Source: Rhodospirillales bacterium (GTDB lineage Bacteria > Pseudomonadota > Alphaproteobacteria > Acetobacterales > Acetobacteraceae). From it: a stretch of DNA of 46,505 nucleotides. The notes under the pieces were generated by a model. It did not search any database and was not told the DNA's origin. It saw only the letters and a program-made list of their open reading frames with translations. This document shows positions 1 to 10,377 of this stretch, piece after piece (positions within the stretch are counted from its first letter, which is position 1; each line of letters opens with the position of its first letter). The translations under genes were made by a program, and so were the position numbers. The DNA is taken from the NCBI GenBank assembly GCA_018971565.1, contig JAGXAO010000005.1:1-46505 (forward strand), given 5' to 3'.

Positions 1-318
1 AAACTGACCGTATACCCTGACCAGATGGCTGCAAATGTTGAGAGCCTTGGCGGGGTGGTACATTCCGGAGAGGTTTTGCTTGCGCTAACACGAGCCGGGA
101 TATTGCGTGAGGATGCCTATAGCATCGTGCAGCGAAATGCGATGGCCACGTGGACCAAACTCGGCAAGCCGGATGCCAAAACATTCCGGGAAAATCTTCT
201 CGCCGACCCGGAAGTAGCCGGACATGTGCTCGAAGAGGTGATCGACGCAGCTATGAGCTCCAGAATTCACCATGTTCATATAGAAACAATTTTCAAACGT
301 GTATTTGGCGACGATTAA
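1..318 (+). CDS. purB: Adenylosuccinate lyase, C-terminal part (5' truncated by window edge)
   Basis: Frame is open from base 1 (KLTVYPDQMAANVESLGGVVHSGEVLLALTRAGILREDAYSIVQRNAM...), typical of the PurB C-terminal region. Confidence 0.88.
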   Translation, partial: KLTVYPDQMAANVESLGGVVHSGEVLLALTRAGILREDAYSIVQRNAMATWTKLGKPDAKTFRENLLADPEVAGHVLEEVIDAAMSSRIHHVHIETIFKRVFGDD

Positions 319-359
319 AGGCACCGTGACGCCACCAATCTCATACGTTAAATAAGCAA

Positions 360-1001
360 ATGAATCCGCCAATTCAGGACAGTATGCTGGTAGAACCGTT
401 TCTGCAGGCGGAAATTGCCCGGCGCTGTCAGAATGGAGACTTTCCGGATGAACCCCAGGAAGTTTCCAACGATCTTGGATTGATCGATCTGCCTGGCGGA
501 GAAAGCGTTCGGGTGTGGCTGTGTCATGCCGCGGATGCAGTAATTCTGGATAATTATGGCCAGACCTTATTAATCACCAGACGGCATAACCCAGGCCAAG
601 GCAAGAAAGCGTTGCCCGGCGGATTTCTGGAAATGACCGCTAGCGGCATGGAGTTTTCCCGTAACGCGGCCTTGCGCGAGACGATGGAAGAAGCCGATAT
701 ATCTGCTGAAATTCTGGCGCAGGCCGATATTATGCAGCTAGGCCACAGGCGCCATGTTCGCCCATTTGATATTCGGCAAGCATGGAATGATTTACCTGGA
801 ACACCGATACGAAAAAACGAACTATTCACCGTCTCGACTTTAGCATTCAGGGTAAAGCTGGCTGGAAATTTACGAAGTCTCGCTTTGCAAGCAGGCGATG
901 ACGCAACCGGCCTCACGATCATTCCGGCATCAGAGATTGCTCTCGATGAGCTTGCCGTACCGGATCACCTCGAAATAATCCACGAGGCGCTTAATGTGTA
1001 G
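360..1001 (+). CDS. NUDIX hydrolase
   Basis: NUDIX box GGFLEMTASGMEFSRNAALRETMEEADI. Confidence 0.85.
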   Translation: MNPPIQDSMLVEPFLQAEIARRCQNGDFPDEPQEVSNDLGLIDLPGGESVRVWLCHAADAVILDNYGQTLLITRRHNPGQGKKALPGGFLEMTASGMEFSRNAALRETMEEADISAEILAQADIMQLGHRRHVRPFDIRQAWNDLPGTPIRKNELFTVSTLAFRVKLAGNLRSLALQAGDDATGLTIIPASEIALDELAVPDHLEIIHEALNV

Positions 1002-1683
1002 CATCGTTCTGCATATTACGGCCGACGGTGTTTTTATCGCCGCCAACAGAGATGAAATGGTTAACCGCCTTTGGGATCCTCCAGAGGAATACTGGCCAGG
1101 AATATCCGGCGGGCGAGACCAGACTGGTGGCGGTACCTGGGCAGCGCTAAACCGGAATAATATTTTTGCCGCTTTACTCAACCGTACGGGCACATTGGGT
1201 CCGGCAACCGGCAAAACCAGCCGCGGCAATTTACCACTATTGGCGCTGGCCCATAAAAATGCGGCCGAAGCAGCTTCATCGATTAGTGAACTGGATGCCA
1301 CTAAATACAGAAGCTTTAATCTTGTCATTGCTGACGCTAAAGGTGCATTTCTGCTCCGGGGCTTGGAACATGGGACCCCCGATTCCCGTGCGCTTGCTCA
1401 AGGTGTAACCATGATAACCTCCGGTGAAGCAAACGACCTGTCTTACCCGCGGATTGCCCGCCATTTACCACGGTTTAAAGCCACAAGACCTGAAAACTGG
1501 ATGGCATTACTCGCCGATAGTAGCGGCAGCCGGGAGGAGCAGTTAAACATTACCCCTCCCTCGGCAGGGTTTGGCACTGTTTGCTCTACTTTCATCCATC
1601 TGCCTCGTAATGGGGGCGCAACGCATCTTTTCGCACAAGGCACCCCAGACCAAACGCCCTTCTTGCCTGTTACCTTTTCTTGA
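994..1683 (+). CDS. NRDE (TANGO2-like) family protein
   Basis: N-terminal MCSIVLHITADGVFIAANRDEM with NRDE motif and GGGTWAALN. Confidence 0.82.
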   Translation: MCSIVLHITADGVFIAANRDEMVNRLWDPPEEYWPGISGGRDQTGGGTWAALNRNNIFAALLNRTGTLGPATGKTSRGNLPLLALAHKNAAEAASSISELDATKYRSFNLVIADAKGAFLLRGLEHGTPDSRALAQGVTMITSGEANDLSYPRIARHLPRFKATRPENWMALLADSSGSREEQLNITPPSAGFGTVCSTFIHLPRNGGATHLFAQGTPDQTPFLPVTFS

Positions 1684-1725
1684 AACAATTAGCCGGTGTT
1701 TTTACCCGGATTTGGAGAAAACTTC

Positions 1726-1911
1726 ATGATCAGAATTTTGTTTCTGGCCATCTTTATCCTGGCACTCTGGGTACCGGCATTCAATCGGGTAATGCCAACC
1801 TTGTTTGGCATACCATTCTTCTACTGGTACCAAATGCTGGTTGTTCTAATATCGTCTGTGTTGATATGGATTGTGTATAAAGTAGAAGATAAGAAAGAAC
1901 CTCAGCAATGA
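1726..1911 (+). CDS. DUF3311-like small membrane protein, partner of the downstream symporter
   Basis: About 60 aa, two hydrophobic segments (FNRVMPTLFGIPFFYWYQMLVVLISSVLIWIVYK); overlaps the downstream symporter by 4 nt; start placed at the internal ATG. Confidence 0.72.
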   Translation: MIRILFLAIFILALWVPAFNRVMPTLFGIPFFYWYQMLVVLISSVLIWIVYKVEDKKEPQQ

Positions 1912-3425
1912 GCCGTCCTTTGGCGACAATCGTTTTTCTGGTCCTTGTTATCTTCGTGATTATTCTTGGCTTTGTTGCTGGGCGCTGGAAGGCGGGTAAT
2001 CTTAGTCATATTGAAGAATGGGGGCTTGGAGGGCGGCGCTTTGGAGCCTGGATATCATGGTTCCTCATTGGCGGTGACGTATACACAGCCTACACTTTCA
2101 TTGCGATACCGGCATTGATGTATGGAGCCGGCGCATTGGGTTTCTTCGCTCTCCCCTACACTGTTGTATGCTATCCTATACTTTATCTGGTCTTCCCGAA
2201 GCTTTGGAAAGTGTCAAACAAATACGGTTATATCACGGGCCCGGAATTTGTACGCGGCCGCTATGGTAACCGTTGGCTGGCATTAGCCATCGGCATCACG
2301 GGTATTGCAGCAACCATGCCCTACATCGCCCTACAACTTGTTGGAATGCAGGTGGTTATTGGCGCACTGGGTATTCCTGGCCATTTGCCATTAATTGTCG
2401 CCTTTGTGGTTCTTGCTGCTTTCACGTGGACATCCGGGCTACGCGCTCCGGCAATGATTTCCATTATTAAAGACTTGTTAATTTATATAACCGTTCTTGT
2501 AACTATTGTCGCCATACCAATCTCCATGGGCGGCTTCAGCAATATCTTCGCACATATTCCACCTGCCAAGCTAATTTTGCCACTGCCACCCAAAGGCAGT
2601 TCGGGAGCTTATTCGGGTTATGCTACCTTGGCCCTTGGTTCAGCGATGGCACTTTTCTTATACCCGCACACCACAACAGGTATTCTGTCTTCAGCCGGAC
2701 CGCGCATTATAAAGCGGAATGCGGCGTTGCTGCCAGCTTATACAATTATGCTCGGATTGTTAGCACTTCTTGGTTTCATGGCATTTGCATCCGGTGTAGA
2801 AAAATTACCACAATTTTCTGAAGGCTTTGCACGTTATAAAGCAAGTTATGCCGTACCCGCGCTTATATTAAATGAGTTTCCAGACTGGTTTGTTGGCATC
2901 GCATTTGCGGCCATCGCCATTGGTGCGCTTGTACCAGCGGCCATCATGGCCATCGCCTCGGCTAATATTTTTAGTCGCGATTTTTATGCTCCCTTTGTCT
3001 GCCGTAAAGATAGCACCTCTCAAATGCTTGCAGCAAAATCATTCGCAATGGTAATGATATTGGGCGCACTGGTATTTATTATTGCTATACCAACAAAATT
3101 TGCGGTGCAGCTGCAACTTTTGGGCGGCATGTGGATTATTCAAACTTTTCCTGCCATCGTGTTCTCGTTGTTTACTCGATTTTTCAATAGCTGGGCATTA
3201 TTAATCGGTTGGTTTACCGGGGTTGTTTCCGCAACGTGGCTAGTAACTGAAAATTCATTTGGCCCGACATGGACGTTTCATGTCTTTGGCTATTCCGTTC
3301 CAAGTTATATTGCGATAGCGACCGTGCTTTTGAACGCACTTGTTGCATTTGCACTTAGTATTCCACTCAATTCCGTAGCGAATGATCAACACAGAGACGA
3401 AACGGAAATAGCGGATTACGTCTAA
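1908..3425 (+). CDS. Sodium:solute symporter family transporter (MctP-like)
   Basis: 505 aa polytopic membrane protein; GGRRFGAWISWFLIGGDVYTAYTFIAIPALMYGAGALGFFALPYT is SSS-like; paired with a DUF3311-like ORF. Confidence 0.82.
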   Translation: MSRPLATIVFLVLVIFVIILGFVAGRWKAGNLSHIEEWGLGGRRFGAWISWFLIGGDVYTAYTFIAIPALMYGAGALGFFALPYTVVCYPILYLVFPKLWKVSNKYGYITGPEFVRGRYGNRWLALAIGITGIAATMPYIALQLVGMQVVIGALGIPGHLPLIVAFVVLAAFTWTSGLRAPAMISIIKDLLIYITVLVTIVAIPISMGGFSNIFAHIPPAKLILPLPPKGSSGAYSGYATLALGSAMALFLYPHTTTGILSSAGPRIIKRNAALLPAYTIMLGLLALLGFMAFASGVEKLPQFSEGFARYKASYAVPALILNEFPDWFVGIAFAAIAIGALVPAAIMAIASANIFSRDFYAPFVCRKDSTSQMLAAKSFAMVMILGALVFIIAIPTKFAVQLQLLGGMWIIQTFPAIVFSLFTRFFNSWALLIGWFTGVVSATWLVTENSFGPTWTFHVFGYSVPSYIAIATVLLNALVAFALSIPLNSVANDQHRDETEIADYV

Positions 3426-3612
3426 ACCTTATCTTAATTATCAAAATTCTCTGGATAACGGTGCTCTACAGATGCTTCTACACGAATTTTTCTAAATATT
3501 GTGTTAGCTGAAAATAATGAAATCATGCTTACAAGGCGCGTTGCATCTATAAATGAATATTCCCAATTATGTACGAATATCTCGCAAGCAACTATATAAC
3601 AGGTGAATTTAG

Positions 3613-4464
3613 ATGGCTTCAAAACTTAAGTGTCTGGTATATGGTTTCGCCTTTGCGGTAGGAATTTTTTCGTTTAAGGCTGCAATTGCCCAAACCCCTT
3701 CTCCTCTTGAGGAATGGCAATATTCGTCTGGAATACAGCTCCAGCGATTGTTTGAACCAACCGTTCCAAAATGGCAGGTGGAACTGGGATTGGGCTCGCA
3801 ATTTGGTCCTGCCTCGGATGGCCTAAAAAGATACCGGGTGCAGGGCGGGCCAGCCATTGATATTCGCTATAAGGACATTGCTTTTCTTTCAACCGGGGAA
3901 GGACTTGGGGCAAATCTGTTCAGTTTTCGGCATATAAGTGTAGGCGGTGCAATTACCTATGATATGGGGCGTTCGCCGCATGTAGACGGACGAGATTTGA
4001 ACGGTTTGGGAACCATCCACCCTGCCCCGGAACTTAAATTTTTTGCCACAACCGTTATTTCCAAAAGCTTTCCTTTAACCTTGCGGCTCGATATACGGAA
4101 GCAATTTGGAGCATCCTTTGGCTATATCGGTGATGTTGGCGCTTATATGCCTATGCCCGGAAGCTCGCGCCGGTTTGCTTGGTTTTTTGGCCCAAGCGTG
4201 ACGTTTGCGGATGCGCGATATATGAACACGTATTTTGGAATTAGCCATACACAGGCTGCGAGCACTCGATATTCTTTTTACAAAGCGCATGGAGGCTTTA
4301 AGTCCGCAGGAATTGGTGTTTCTGCGAATTACTTCTTAACTCCGCACCTGATACTCAACCTTGACGCTGCCTATGATCGCCTTTTAGGCAGCGCCAGCGA
4401 TAGCCCAATTACCCAAACAAATAATGAAGAAGCACTCTCGCTCGGGGCCATCTATAAATTTTAG
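3613..4464 (+). CDS. MipA/OmpV family outer-membrane protein
   Basis: Signal peptide-like N-terminus (GFAFAVGIFSFKAAIAQ), beta-barrel-like sequence ending LSLGAIYKF, MipA/OmpV-like pattern. Confidence 0.72.
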   Translation: MASKLKCLVYGFAFAVGIFSFKAAIAQTPSPLEEWQYSSGIQLQRLFEPTVPKWQVELGLGSQFGPASDGLKRYRVQGGPAIDIRYKDIAFLSTGEGLGANLFSFRHISVGGAITYDMGRSPHVDGRDLNGLGTIHPAPELKFFATTVISKSFPLTLRLDIRKQFGASFGYIGDVGAYMPMPGSSRRFAWFFGPSVTFADARYMNTYFGISHTQAASTRYSFYKAHGGFKSAGIGVSANYFLTPHLILNLDAAYDRLLGSASDSPITQTNNEEALSLGAIYKF

Positions 4465-4503
4465 CAAATTGAGACGCATTGTTTTGTAGGTTTTTTGGCC
4501 ATC

Positions 4504-4920
4504 CTAAAAAATCTTGTTAATAATGTCGTCTCCAATTCCAAATCCAGCGCCCATCTCCAGCGCCCGGCCAAAACCTGAATTCAAGAAGCCTCCCAGTATG
4601 CCGCGCGGCTGTTGGGGATAACCTGCCTGCGCACCAGGTTGAGGAGGATAGGCTGCGTTTCCCCATGGAGATTGAGATGCCTGTTGCGCCTGGCTTGAAA
4701 CATAACCATGCAAAGCTTGAAGAAGATTCGATACTTGACTTTGTTCATCCCGAATAGCCAAAGCGATGCTTTTCAAATCCAAATACCACTCTCTGGCGTT
4801 CTGATCGCCGCTTTGGGCAGCCGCCTGAAGCTTTTGAGCTAAATTTTGCAATTCCGCTACGGTTTGCTGTGCTTGCGATTGAAGCTGATTATACTGACTA
4901 TCAATAGTTTGAATGTCCAT
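4504..4920 (-). CDS. Hypothetical protein: Gln-rich coiled-coil N-terminus, Pro/Gln/Gly linker, glycine-rich C-terminus
   Basis: Complete 138-aa ORF; MDIQTIDSQYNQLQSQAQQTVAELQNLAQKLQAAAQ...; intergenic position with no competing ORF. Confidence 0.6.
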   Translation of the reverse strand: MDIQTIDSQYNQLQSQAQQTVAELQNLAQKLQAAAQSGDQNAREWYLDLKSIALAIRDEQSQVSNLLQALHGYVSSQAQQASQSPWGNAAYPPQPGAQAGYPQQPRGILGGFLNSGFGRALEMGAGFGIGDDIINKIF

Positions 4921-4989
4921 TTGCTTCCTCCTGAAAGAGTTTTCGGCTTAAGCCGCGACGAGGCTAACATGGGCCGGCAACCGGCTAGG

Positions 4990-5739
4990 CTACCGCATTG
5001 CCCTTCCATTGGCTGCGTAATCTGCACACGCCTTTCCAAAAGCCTCAAACAAACGAAGGCGATCAGGGAAGTTCGCAACTTCCCATTCAGGGTGCCATTG
5101 CACGGCTAGAGCAAAGCTCTTTGCTGCTTCAACGCGTACGGCTTCAATTGTTCCGTCTGGTGCAACTGCTTCCACAGCTAAGCCAGGTGCCAATTGGTCG
5201 ATCGCCTGGCCGTGAAGAGAATTTACCTTGATGGTTCTGGCTCCAGATATTTCAGCCAGCTCTCCGCACAACTCAACCTCATGCTGTAGGCGAAACCTAA
5301 ACTCATTATCGCCATCGCCACCACGATGATCCATTCGGCCTGGCAGAATGTGAACTTCTTGAGTCAGCGTCCCTCCAAGGGCGACGTTCAGCTCCTGCAA
5401 TCCTCGGCAAATGCACAAAATAGGCATTCCTCTTTCAAGCGCCGCCCGGATTAAGGGGAGTGTCGTTGCGTCACGCTCGGCATCGTGGGCATCCGGAGTT
5501 GCATCATAATCAACACCATACAAAGTCGGCATGACATTGGAGGGGGACCCGTTAAATAGGATACCGTCTAAACGATCAAGCAGCGGAAGCATTTCCGTAC
5601 CCTCGGGAGGGATAAGCACGGGTAATGCATTTGCGCCACGCATCAGGGCTGCTCCATAACGAGCTGGCGTTGCATGCTGAATATAGCCCGCAATTAATTT
5701 TGTGCAGGCAGGAATACCAACCAAAGTGGAATTATACAT
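4990..5739 (-). CDS. Gamma-glutamyl-gamma-aminobutyrate hydrolase family protein (class I glutamine amidotransferase, PuuD-like)
   Basis: Nucleophile elbow PILCICRGLQELNVALGGTLTQE, LHGQAID, and AVQWHPEW motif. Confidence 0.85.
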   Translation of the reverse strand: MYNSTLVGIPACTKLIAGYIQHATPARYGAALMRGANALPVLIPPEGTEMLPLLDRLDGILFNGSPSNVMPTLYGVDYDATPDAHDAERDATTLPLIRAALERGMPILCICRGLQELNVALGGTLTQEVHILPGRMDHRGGDGDNEFRFRLQHEVELCGELAEISGARTIKVNSLHGQAIDQLAPGLAVEAVAPDGTIEAVRVEAAKSFALAVQWHPEWEVANFPDRLRLFEAFGKACADYAANGRAMR

Positions 5740-5746
5740 TAACGAA

Positions 5747-6937
5747 CTACTCCGCTAACTCGAATCTTAGCCGTGGCCGGCATGTCGCCGCAAGTGCAGC
5801 TACCGCAGCGCTGCCAAACATAATAATAGCCATTGGCTGGGATGTATTATTAGCCAAAACGCCGACACCCAGCCCTGCAACCGCGCCGCCGGCATATTGC
5901 ATTGTTCCCAACAGGGCAGCGGCGGATCCCGCATGGGCTTGATGCCTGGATAAGGCGCCAACCATGCAACATGGCAATAAAAGCCCGAACGCGGCCTCGC
6001 ACAGAAGCAAGCCACCCGCCAAGGACAACCCGCCCGGAGGGTTGATGGATAGCCCAACCAACAGAAGCGTGCATAATAACTGCCAGATGGTAACCACGGA
6101 GATAACCGGCGCCACCCCAAAACGATTGACCAAAATTGGATTAAGCTGGCTGTAACCGATATAGGCGCAAGAGTTTACGCCAAATAACAGCGCATACTCT
6201 ACACTCGACCAGTGAAAAATTCCTTCAAATATCTGGGGTGTACCGCTTAAATACGCAAACAAGCATGCTGCCACGCAGGCGTTAATGACGGCGTGCGATA
6301 AAAACGCCCGTTCGCAAAAAATCTCCGCATAGCGAACAAAAGCCGAGATCGCCCCAGACCTGACGCGCCGTTCATAAGGCAGGGTATCGGGCAGATAAAT
6401 ATAAGCCAAAATAAGTGCCAAAACTCCATATAACGTGCATACTATAAAAATAAATCGCCACCCCACCGCTCCCGCGCAAACCACTCCCAACAGAGGAGCG
6501 CAAATTGGCGCCAGCCCCATTGCGAGCATCAATTTGGACATGAGCCGCGCCGCGGCTGGGCCGTCAGCCAGGTCTCGTACAACCGCGCGAGGGATGACGA
6601 TGGCGGCAGACGCACCTAGCGCCGTGAAAAAGCGGAAAGCAACAAACGAAACGGTACTCCAACTCGCAGCAGCCCCAAGTGAAGCCAAAATATATAGCCC
6701 CAGGCCAAATAATAAGGGGCCGCGCCGGCCGATACGGTCTGAAAGCGGCCCATTAACGAGCTGCCCAATCGCAAGGCCAAAAAAATATGAGGCAAGGGAG
6801 TATTGCGGCGCGGCTTGGTTATGCAAAGCCAGCGCAAGAGCCGGAAAAGCTGGCAGGTACATATCTGTAGAAACCGGGCCAACCGCGATTAACAGGCCAA
6901 GCAAAATGGGCAGGCGAGGCGGAACAGCGCGAGACAT
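5747..6937 (-). CDS. MFS drug-resistance transporter, Bcr/CflA type
   Basis: PVSTDMYLPAFPAL and GQLVNGPLSDRIGRRGPLLFG motifs; start set at MSRAVPP (6937) rather than the longer ORF. Confidence 0.85.
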   Translation of the reverse strand: MSRAVPPRLPILLGLLIAVGPVSTDMYLPAFPALALALHNQAAPQYSLASYFFGLAIGQLVNGPLSDRIGRRGPLLFGLGLYILASLGAAASWSTVSFVAFRFFTALGASAAIVIPRAVVRDLADGPAAARLMSKLMLAMGLAPICAPLLGVVCAGAVGWRFIFIVCTLYGVLALILAYIYLPDTLPYERRVRSGAISAFVRYAEIFCERAFLSHAVINACVAACLFAYLSGTPQIFEGIFHWSSVEYALLFGVNSCAYIGYSQLNPILVNRFGVAPVISVVTIWQLLCTLLLVGLSINPPGGLSLAGGLLLCEAAFGLLLPCCMVGALSRHQAHAGSAAALLGTMQYAGGAVAGLGVGVLANNTSQPMAIIMFGSAAVAALAATCRPRLRFELAE

Positions 6938-7047
6938 ACCGCTTTGTACGAGACAGAATGCAACGGGAAAAGCAATATGACAGCATCGCTGTAATGCCCC
7001 AACAAATACCGCTTTTGCCAAGCCGCCGGGTGGTGTAGGGCAAAATC

Positions 7048-7638
7048 ATGACACGCACCGCATTACGCAACCGCAAAACCAGTGAGACTGAAATATTTGT
7101 GTCGATCAACCTGGATGGAACCGGGGAGACAGATATTGACACCGGCATAGGGTTTTTTGACCATATGTTGGGGGCGTTCGGCCGACACGGCCTGTTCGAC
7201 CTTAAGATCGTGGCCAAAGGTGATGTGCATATCGACGCGCATCACACGGTTGAGGATGTCGGGATTGTCCTGGGCCAAGCTTTAGCCGAAGCTCTTGGTG
7301 AAAAACTTGGCATCCAACGTTTCGGCCATGCCAGCATTCCGATGGATGAAGCGCTGGTTGAAGCTGTAATCGATCTGTCCGGCCGGGCTATTCTGGCCTG
7401 GGGGGTAAGTTTCGAACGCCCAATGCTGGGCCAAATGGATACACAGCTTGTGGAAGAATTTTTTCGGGCGTTCGCCGGAAACGGCCACTTTAATCTTCAT
7501 GTCCGGCAGCTTGCCGGGCATAACGCCCACCATGTGGCTGAAGCTGCGTTTAAATCCGTGGCCCGTGCGCTACGCAGCGCTGTTTCCATAGAACCGCGCA
7601 CAGCCGGCGAGGTTCCTTCAACGAAGGGCTCATTATGA
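7048..7638 (+). CDS. hisB: Imidazoleglycerol-phosphate dehydratase (monofunctional)
   Basis: DTGIGFFDHMLGAFGRHGLFDL, DAHHTVEDVGIVLGQAL, AGHNAHHVAEAAFKS. Confidence 0.97.
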   Translation: MTRTALRNRKTSETEIFVSINLDGTGETDIDTGIGFFDHMLGAFGRHGLFDLKIVAKGDVHIDAHHTVEDVGIVLGQALAEALGEKLGIQRFGHASIPMDEALVEAVIDLSGRAILAWGVSFERPMLGQMDTQLVEEFFRAFAGNGHFNLHVRQLAGHNAHHVAEAAFKSVARALRSAVSIEPRTAGEVPSTKGSL

Positions 7639-8276
7639 GCCTGCGGGTCGCGGTTATTGATTACCAAAGCGGTAATCTTGCGTCTGCGGCTAGGGGGTTG
7701 GAACTTGCTGCGGCGCATCGGGAGATCGCGGTGGACGTGACGATCACATCTCACCCTGAAGAACTGAAGCGGGCCGATAAAATCGTTCTCCCCGGACAGG
7801 GAGCGTTTGCTGATTGCGCCACCGGCCTTTCTGGCGTGGATGGATTAAAAAATGCCCTGCTGGAACGAGTGGCAGCAGGTGTACCTTTTTTGGGAATCTG
7901 CGTTGGAATGCAGTTCATGGCCGAGCGTGGCCTAGAACACGCTGTAACACCAGGGTTTGGCTGGATTCGCGGCGAAATCGCCAAAATGGATGTGGGCTCT
8001 GCAAGGTTACCCCACATGGGGTGGAATGAACTTAGCTTTGAACCCGGCTCTCACAAGCTCCTGGATGGGCTGCAACCAGGTGCCCATGCATATTTTGTTC
8101 ACTCATACGCGCTCACAAATGGCCGGCAGGAAGAAATAATTGCCACAACTCACTATGGAAGTGAGGTCGCCGCAATCGTCGTCAAGAACAACGTGGCCGG
8201 CACTCAGTTCCACGTGGAAAAAAGCCAGGCCGTAGGGTTAAAAATATTAGGTAATTTTCTTTCCTGGTCGCCATAA
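7635..8276 (+). CDS. hisH: Imidazole glycerol phosphate synthase, glutaminase subunit
   Basis: VAVIDYQSGNLAS, PFLGICVGMQFM, GTQFHVEKSQ; 4-nt overlap with hisB. Confidence 0.97.
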   Translation: MSLRVAVIDYQSGNLASAARGLELAAAHREIAVDVTITSHPEELKRADKIVLPGQGAFADCATGLSGVDGLKNALLERVAAGVPFLGICVGMQFMAERGLEHAVTPGFGWIRGEIAKMDVGSARLPHMGWNELSFEPGSHKLLDGLQPGAHAYFVHSYALTNGRQEEIIATTHYGSEVAAIVVKNNVAGTQFHVEKSQAVGLKILGNFLSWSP

Positions 8277-8277
8277 T

Positions 8278-8865
8278 TTGACCCCTCTTGATCCGCGGCG
8301 CCTTCCGAGCGAAGAGGCAGACGTGAAACAGACTCTCCCCACGCCCAACAATATCTCAGCCGAGGTCATCGGCGCATTTGCCGATGAAAGCGACATTCAT
8401 GCCCTTGCGGAGGCTGCCACCGCAGCCGTGCTGGACGGTGGAGGTTTTGGCTGGATTAAGCCGCCAACAGCGGCGGCGGTTGAGCAATATTATCGAGGCG
8501 TACCGCTCGTACCGGAACGGGAGCTGATCGTTGGCCGAATGGACAACGTTATTTACGGGGCTGCCCAATTACAAAAACCATCGCGTAATAATGAAGCGCA
8601 AGCGTTTGCCGTACAGCTTATGCATCATTTTGTGGCACCGTACGCGCGCGGCTACGGGCTTGCTCGCCTTATTTTACAAAAAGCAGAAGAGCGCGCGAGA
8701 ACCCTCGGATTCCATGTCTTGAATCTTGATGTACGGGCAACCCAGGCGGGGGCGATTTCACTCTACGAAGCCGAAGGTTTTGTGCAATGGGGAACTCACC
8801 CGGCGTATGCCCGCGTTAAAGGACAAGTTATTGCTGGCCGTTTCTACTATAAGACTTTGAAATGA
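8278..8865 (+). CDS. GNAT family N-acetyltransferase embedded in the his cluster
   Basis: [50 protein letters not shown] is a GNAT core; TTG start at 8278 or GTG at 8323; overlaps hisA by 4 nt. Confidence 0.82.
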   Translation: MTPLDPRRLPSEEADVKQTLPTPNNISAEVIGAFADESDIHALAEAATAAVLDGGGFGWIKPPTAAAVEQYYRGVPLVPERELIVGRMDNVIYGAAQLQKPSRNNEAQAFAVQLMHHFVAPYARGYGLARLILQKAEERARTLGFHVLNLDVRATQAGAISLYEAEGFVQWGTHPAYARVKGQVIAGRFYYKTLK

Positions 8866-9593
8866 AACTAACTTTATACCCCGCCATCGATTTAAAAGAG
8901 GGCCATTGCGTCAGATTGTTCAAAGGCGAGATGGATCAAGCTACGATTTTTGGAGATAATCCTGGCAAGCAGGCCGCCTCGTGGCAAACCGCCGGCTTCC
9001 CATGGATTCACGTTGTGGATCTGGATGGAGCTTTTGCAGGGCGGACCGTTAATGAGACCGCCGTTAGTGATATTTTAAAATCAGTCACAATTCCCGTTCA
9101 GCTTGGGGGGGGGTTGCGCAGCATGGCGGGAATTGAAAGATGGCTGTATGCCGGAGTAACACGAGTTATCCTCGGCTCAGCAGCGGCGAAAAATGCCCCC
9201 TTGGTTAAAGAGGCCGCAAAAGCCTTTCCAGGGCGCATTGTGGTGGGGATTGATGCAAAAGCCGGCATGGTTGCAACCGAAGGTTGGGCAGAGGCTTCGG
9301 ACCTACCCGCGCCAGAGCTTGCGAAACGGTTTGAAGACGCTGGCGTCGCCGCAATTATCTATACCGACATCTCGAGGGATGGGACAAAGACCGGCCTTAA
9401 TCTGGACGAAACCCTAGTCATCGCCAAATCTGTAGCGCTTCCCATTATTGCGTCGGGCGGCGTTGCATCGGTGGCGGACATAATCGCACTTAAAGCCAGC
9501 GCCGCAACACAGCCAAATATAAGCGGATCGATTCTTGGCCGCGCGCTCTATGATGGCAGCCTGAAACCGAAAGAGGCATTGGCTGCATGTTGA
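8862..9593 (+). CDS. hisA: Phosphoribosylformimino-5-aminoimidazole carboxamide ribotide isomerase
   Basis: [43 protein letters not shown]. Confidence 0.97.
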   Translation: MKLTLYPAIDLKEGHCVRLFKGEMDQATIFGDNPGKQAASWQTAGFPWIHVVDLDGAFAGRTVNETAVSDILKSVTIPVQLGGGLRSMAGIERWLYAGVTRVILGSAAAKNAPLVKEAAKAFPGRIVVGIDAKAGMVATEGWAEASDLPAPELAKRFEDAGVAAIIYTDISRDGTKTGLNLDETLVIAKSVALPIIASGGVASVADIIALKASAATQPNISGSILGRALYDGSLKPKEALAAC

Positions 9594-10360
9594 AGCTGCG
9601 GGTTATTCCTTGCCTGGACGTAAAAGATGGGCGCGTTGTGAAAGGCGTGAATTTCACCTCCCTGCGCGACGCCGGAGACCCGGTAGAACAGGCGGCCTTG
9701 TATGATCAGGCAGGCGCCGACGAGCTTACTTTTTTGGATATCACAGCCAGTTCGGATAATAGGGATACAATCCTGGATGTCGTGCACCGGACAGCGCAGA
9801 ACGTATTTTTGCCCCTCACCGTAGGCGGAGGAATACGAACTGTGCAGGACATGCGCCGGTTGTTGCTGGCTGGCGCCGATAAATGCTCAATCAATTCAGC
9901 CGCGATTTCTAGGCCGGAGCTCATCTCCGAAGCGGCCGAAAAATTTGGCAGCCAATGCGTCGTTGTTGCCATTGACGCCCGCCAAACGGGCCCCGGCCAC
10001 TGGGAGGTTTTTTCGCATGGCGGGCGTAAGCCAACCGGCATTGACGTGCTGCAATGGGCAAAAAAAGTGGAATCCCTGGGCGCGGGAGAGCTCTTGCTTA
10101 CATCCATGGACAGAGATGGCACAGGTGAAGGATTCGATCTTGGATTACTGAAATCTGTCTGCAACGCGATCAGGCTGCCTGTTGTTGCCTCAGGAGGAGT
10201 TGGTGAACTACAGCACTTTGTTGAAGGAGCCGAAGCAGGCGCCACGGGATTGCTTGCCGCCAGTATTTTTCACTTTGGAAAATTCACGATCGGTGAAGTA
10301 AAGCAGGCCTTAGCCGCCGCTGGTTTACCTGTTCGTCCCTTAGTGCAAGATAAAATTTAA
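9587..10360 (+). CDS. hisF: Imidazole glycerol phosphate synthase, cyclase subunit
   Basis: [57 protein letters not shown]. Confidence 0.97.
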   Translation: MLKLRVIPCLDVKDGRVVKGVNFTSLRDAGDPVEQAALYDQAGADELTFLDITASSDNRDTILDVVHRTAQNVFLPLTVGGGIRTVQDMRRLLLAGADKCSINSAAISRPELISEAAEKFGSQCVVVAIDARQTGPGHWEVFSHGGRKPTGIDVLQWAKKVESLGAGELLLTSMDRDGTGEGFDLGLLKSVCNAIRLPVVASGGVGELQHFVEGAEAGATGLLAASIFHFGKFTIGEVKQALAAAGLPVRPLVQDKI

Positions 10361-10377
10361 GGAATTGAAGTTTTATT

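Noticed and set aside
6435-6980. 181-aa plus-strand ORF opposite the MFS gene
   Set aside because: Low-complexity Ala/Arg/Pro/Thr-rich shadow ORF antisense to a clear transporter
9706-10245. 179-aa minus-strand ORF opposite hisF
   Set aside because: Shadow ORF of hisF; Ser/Pro-rich with no domain signature
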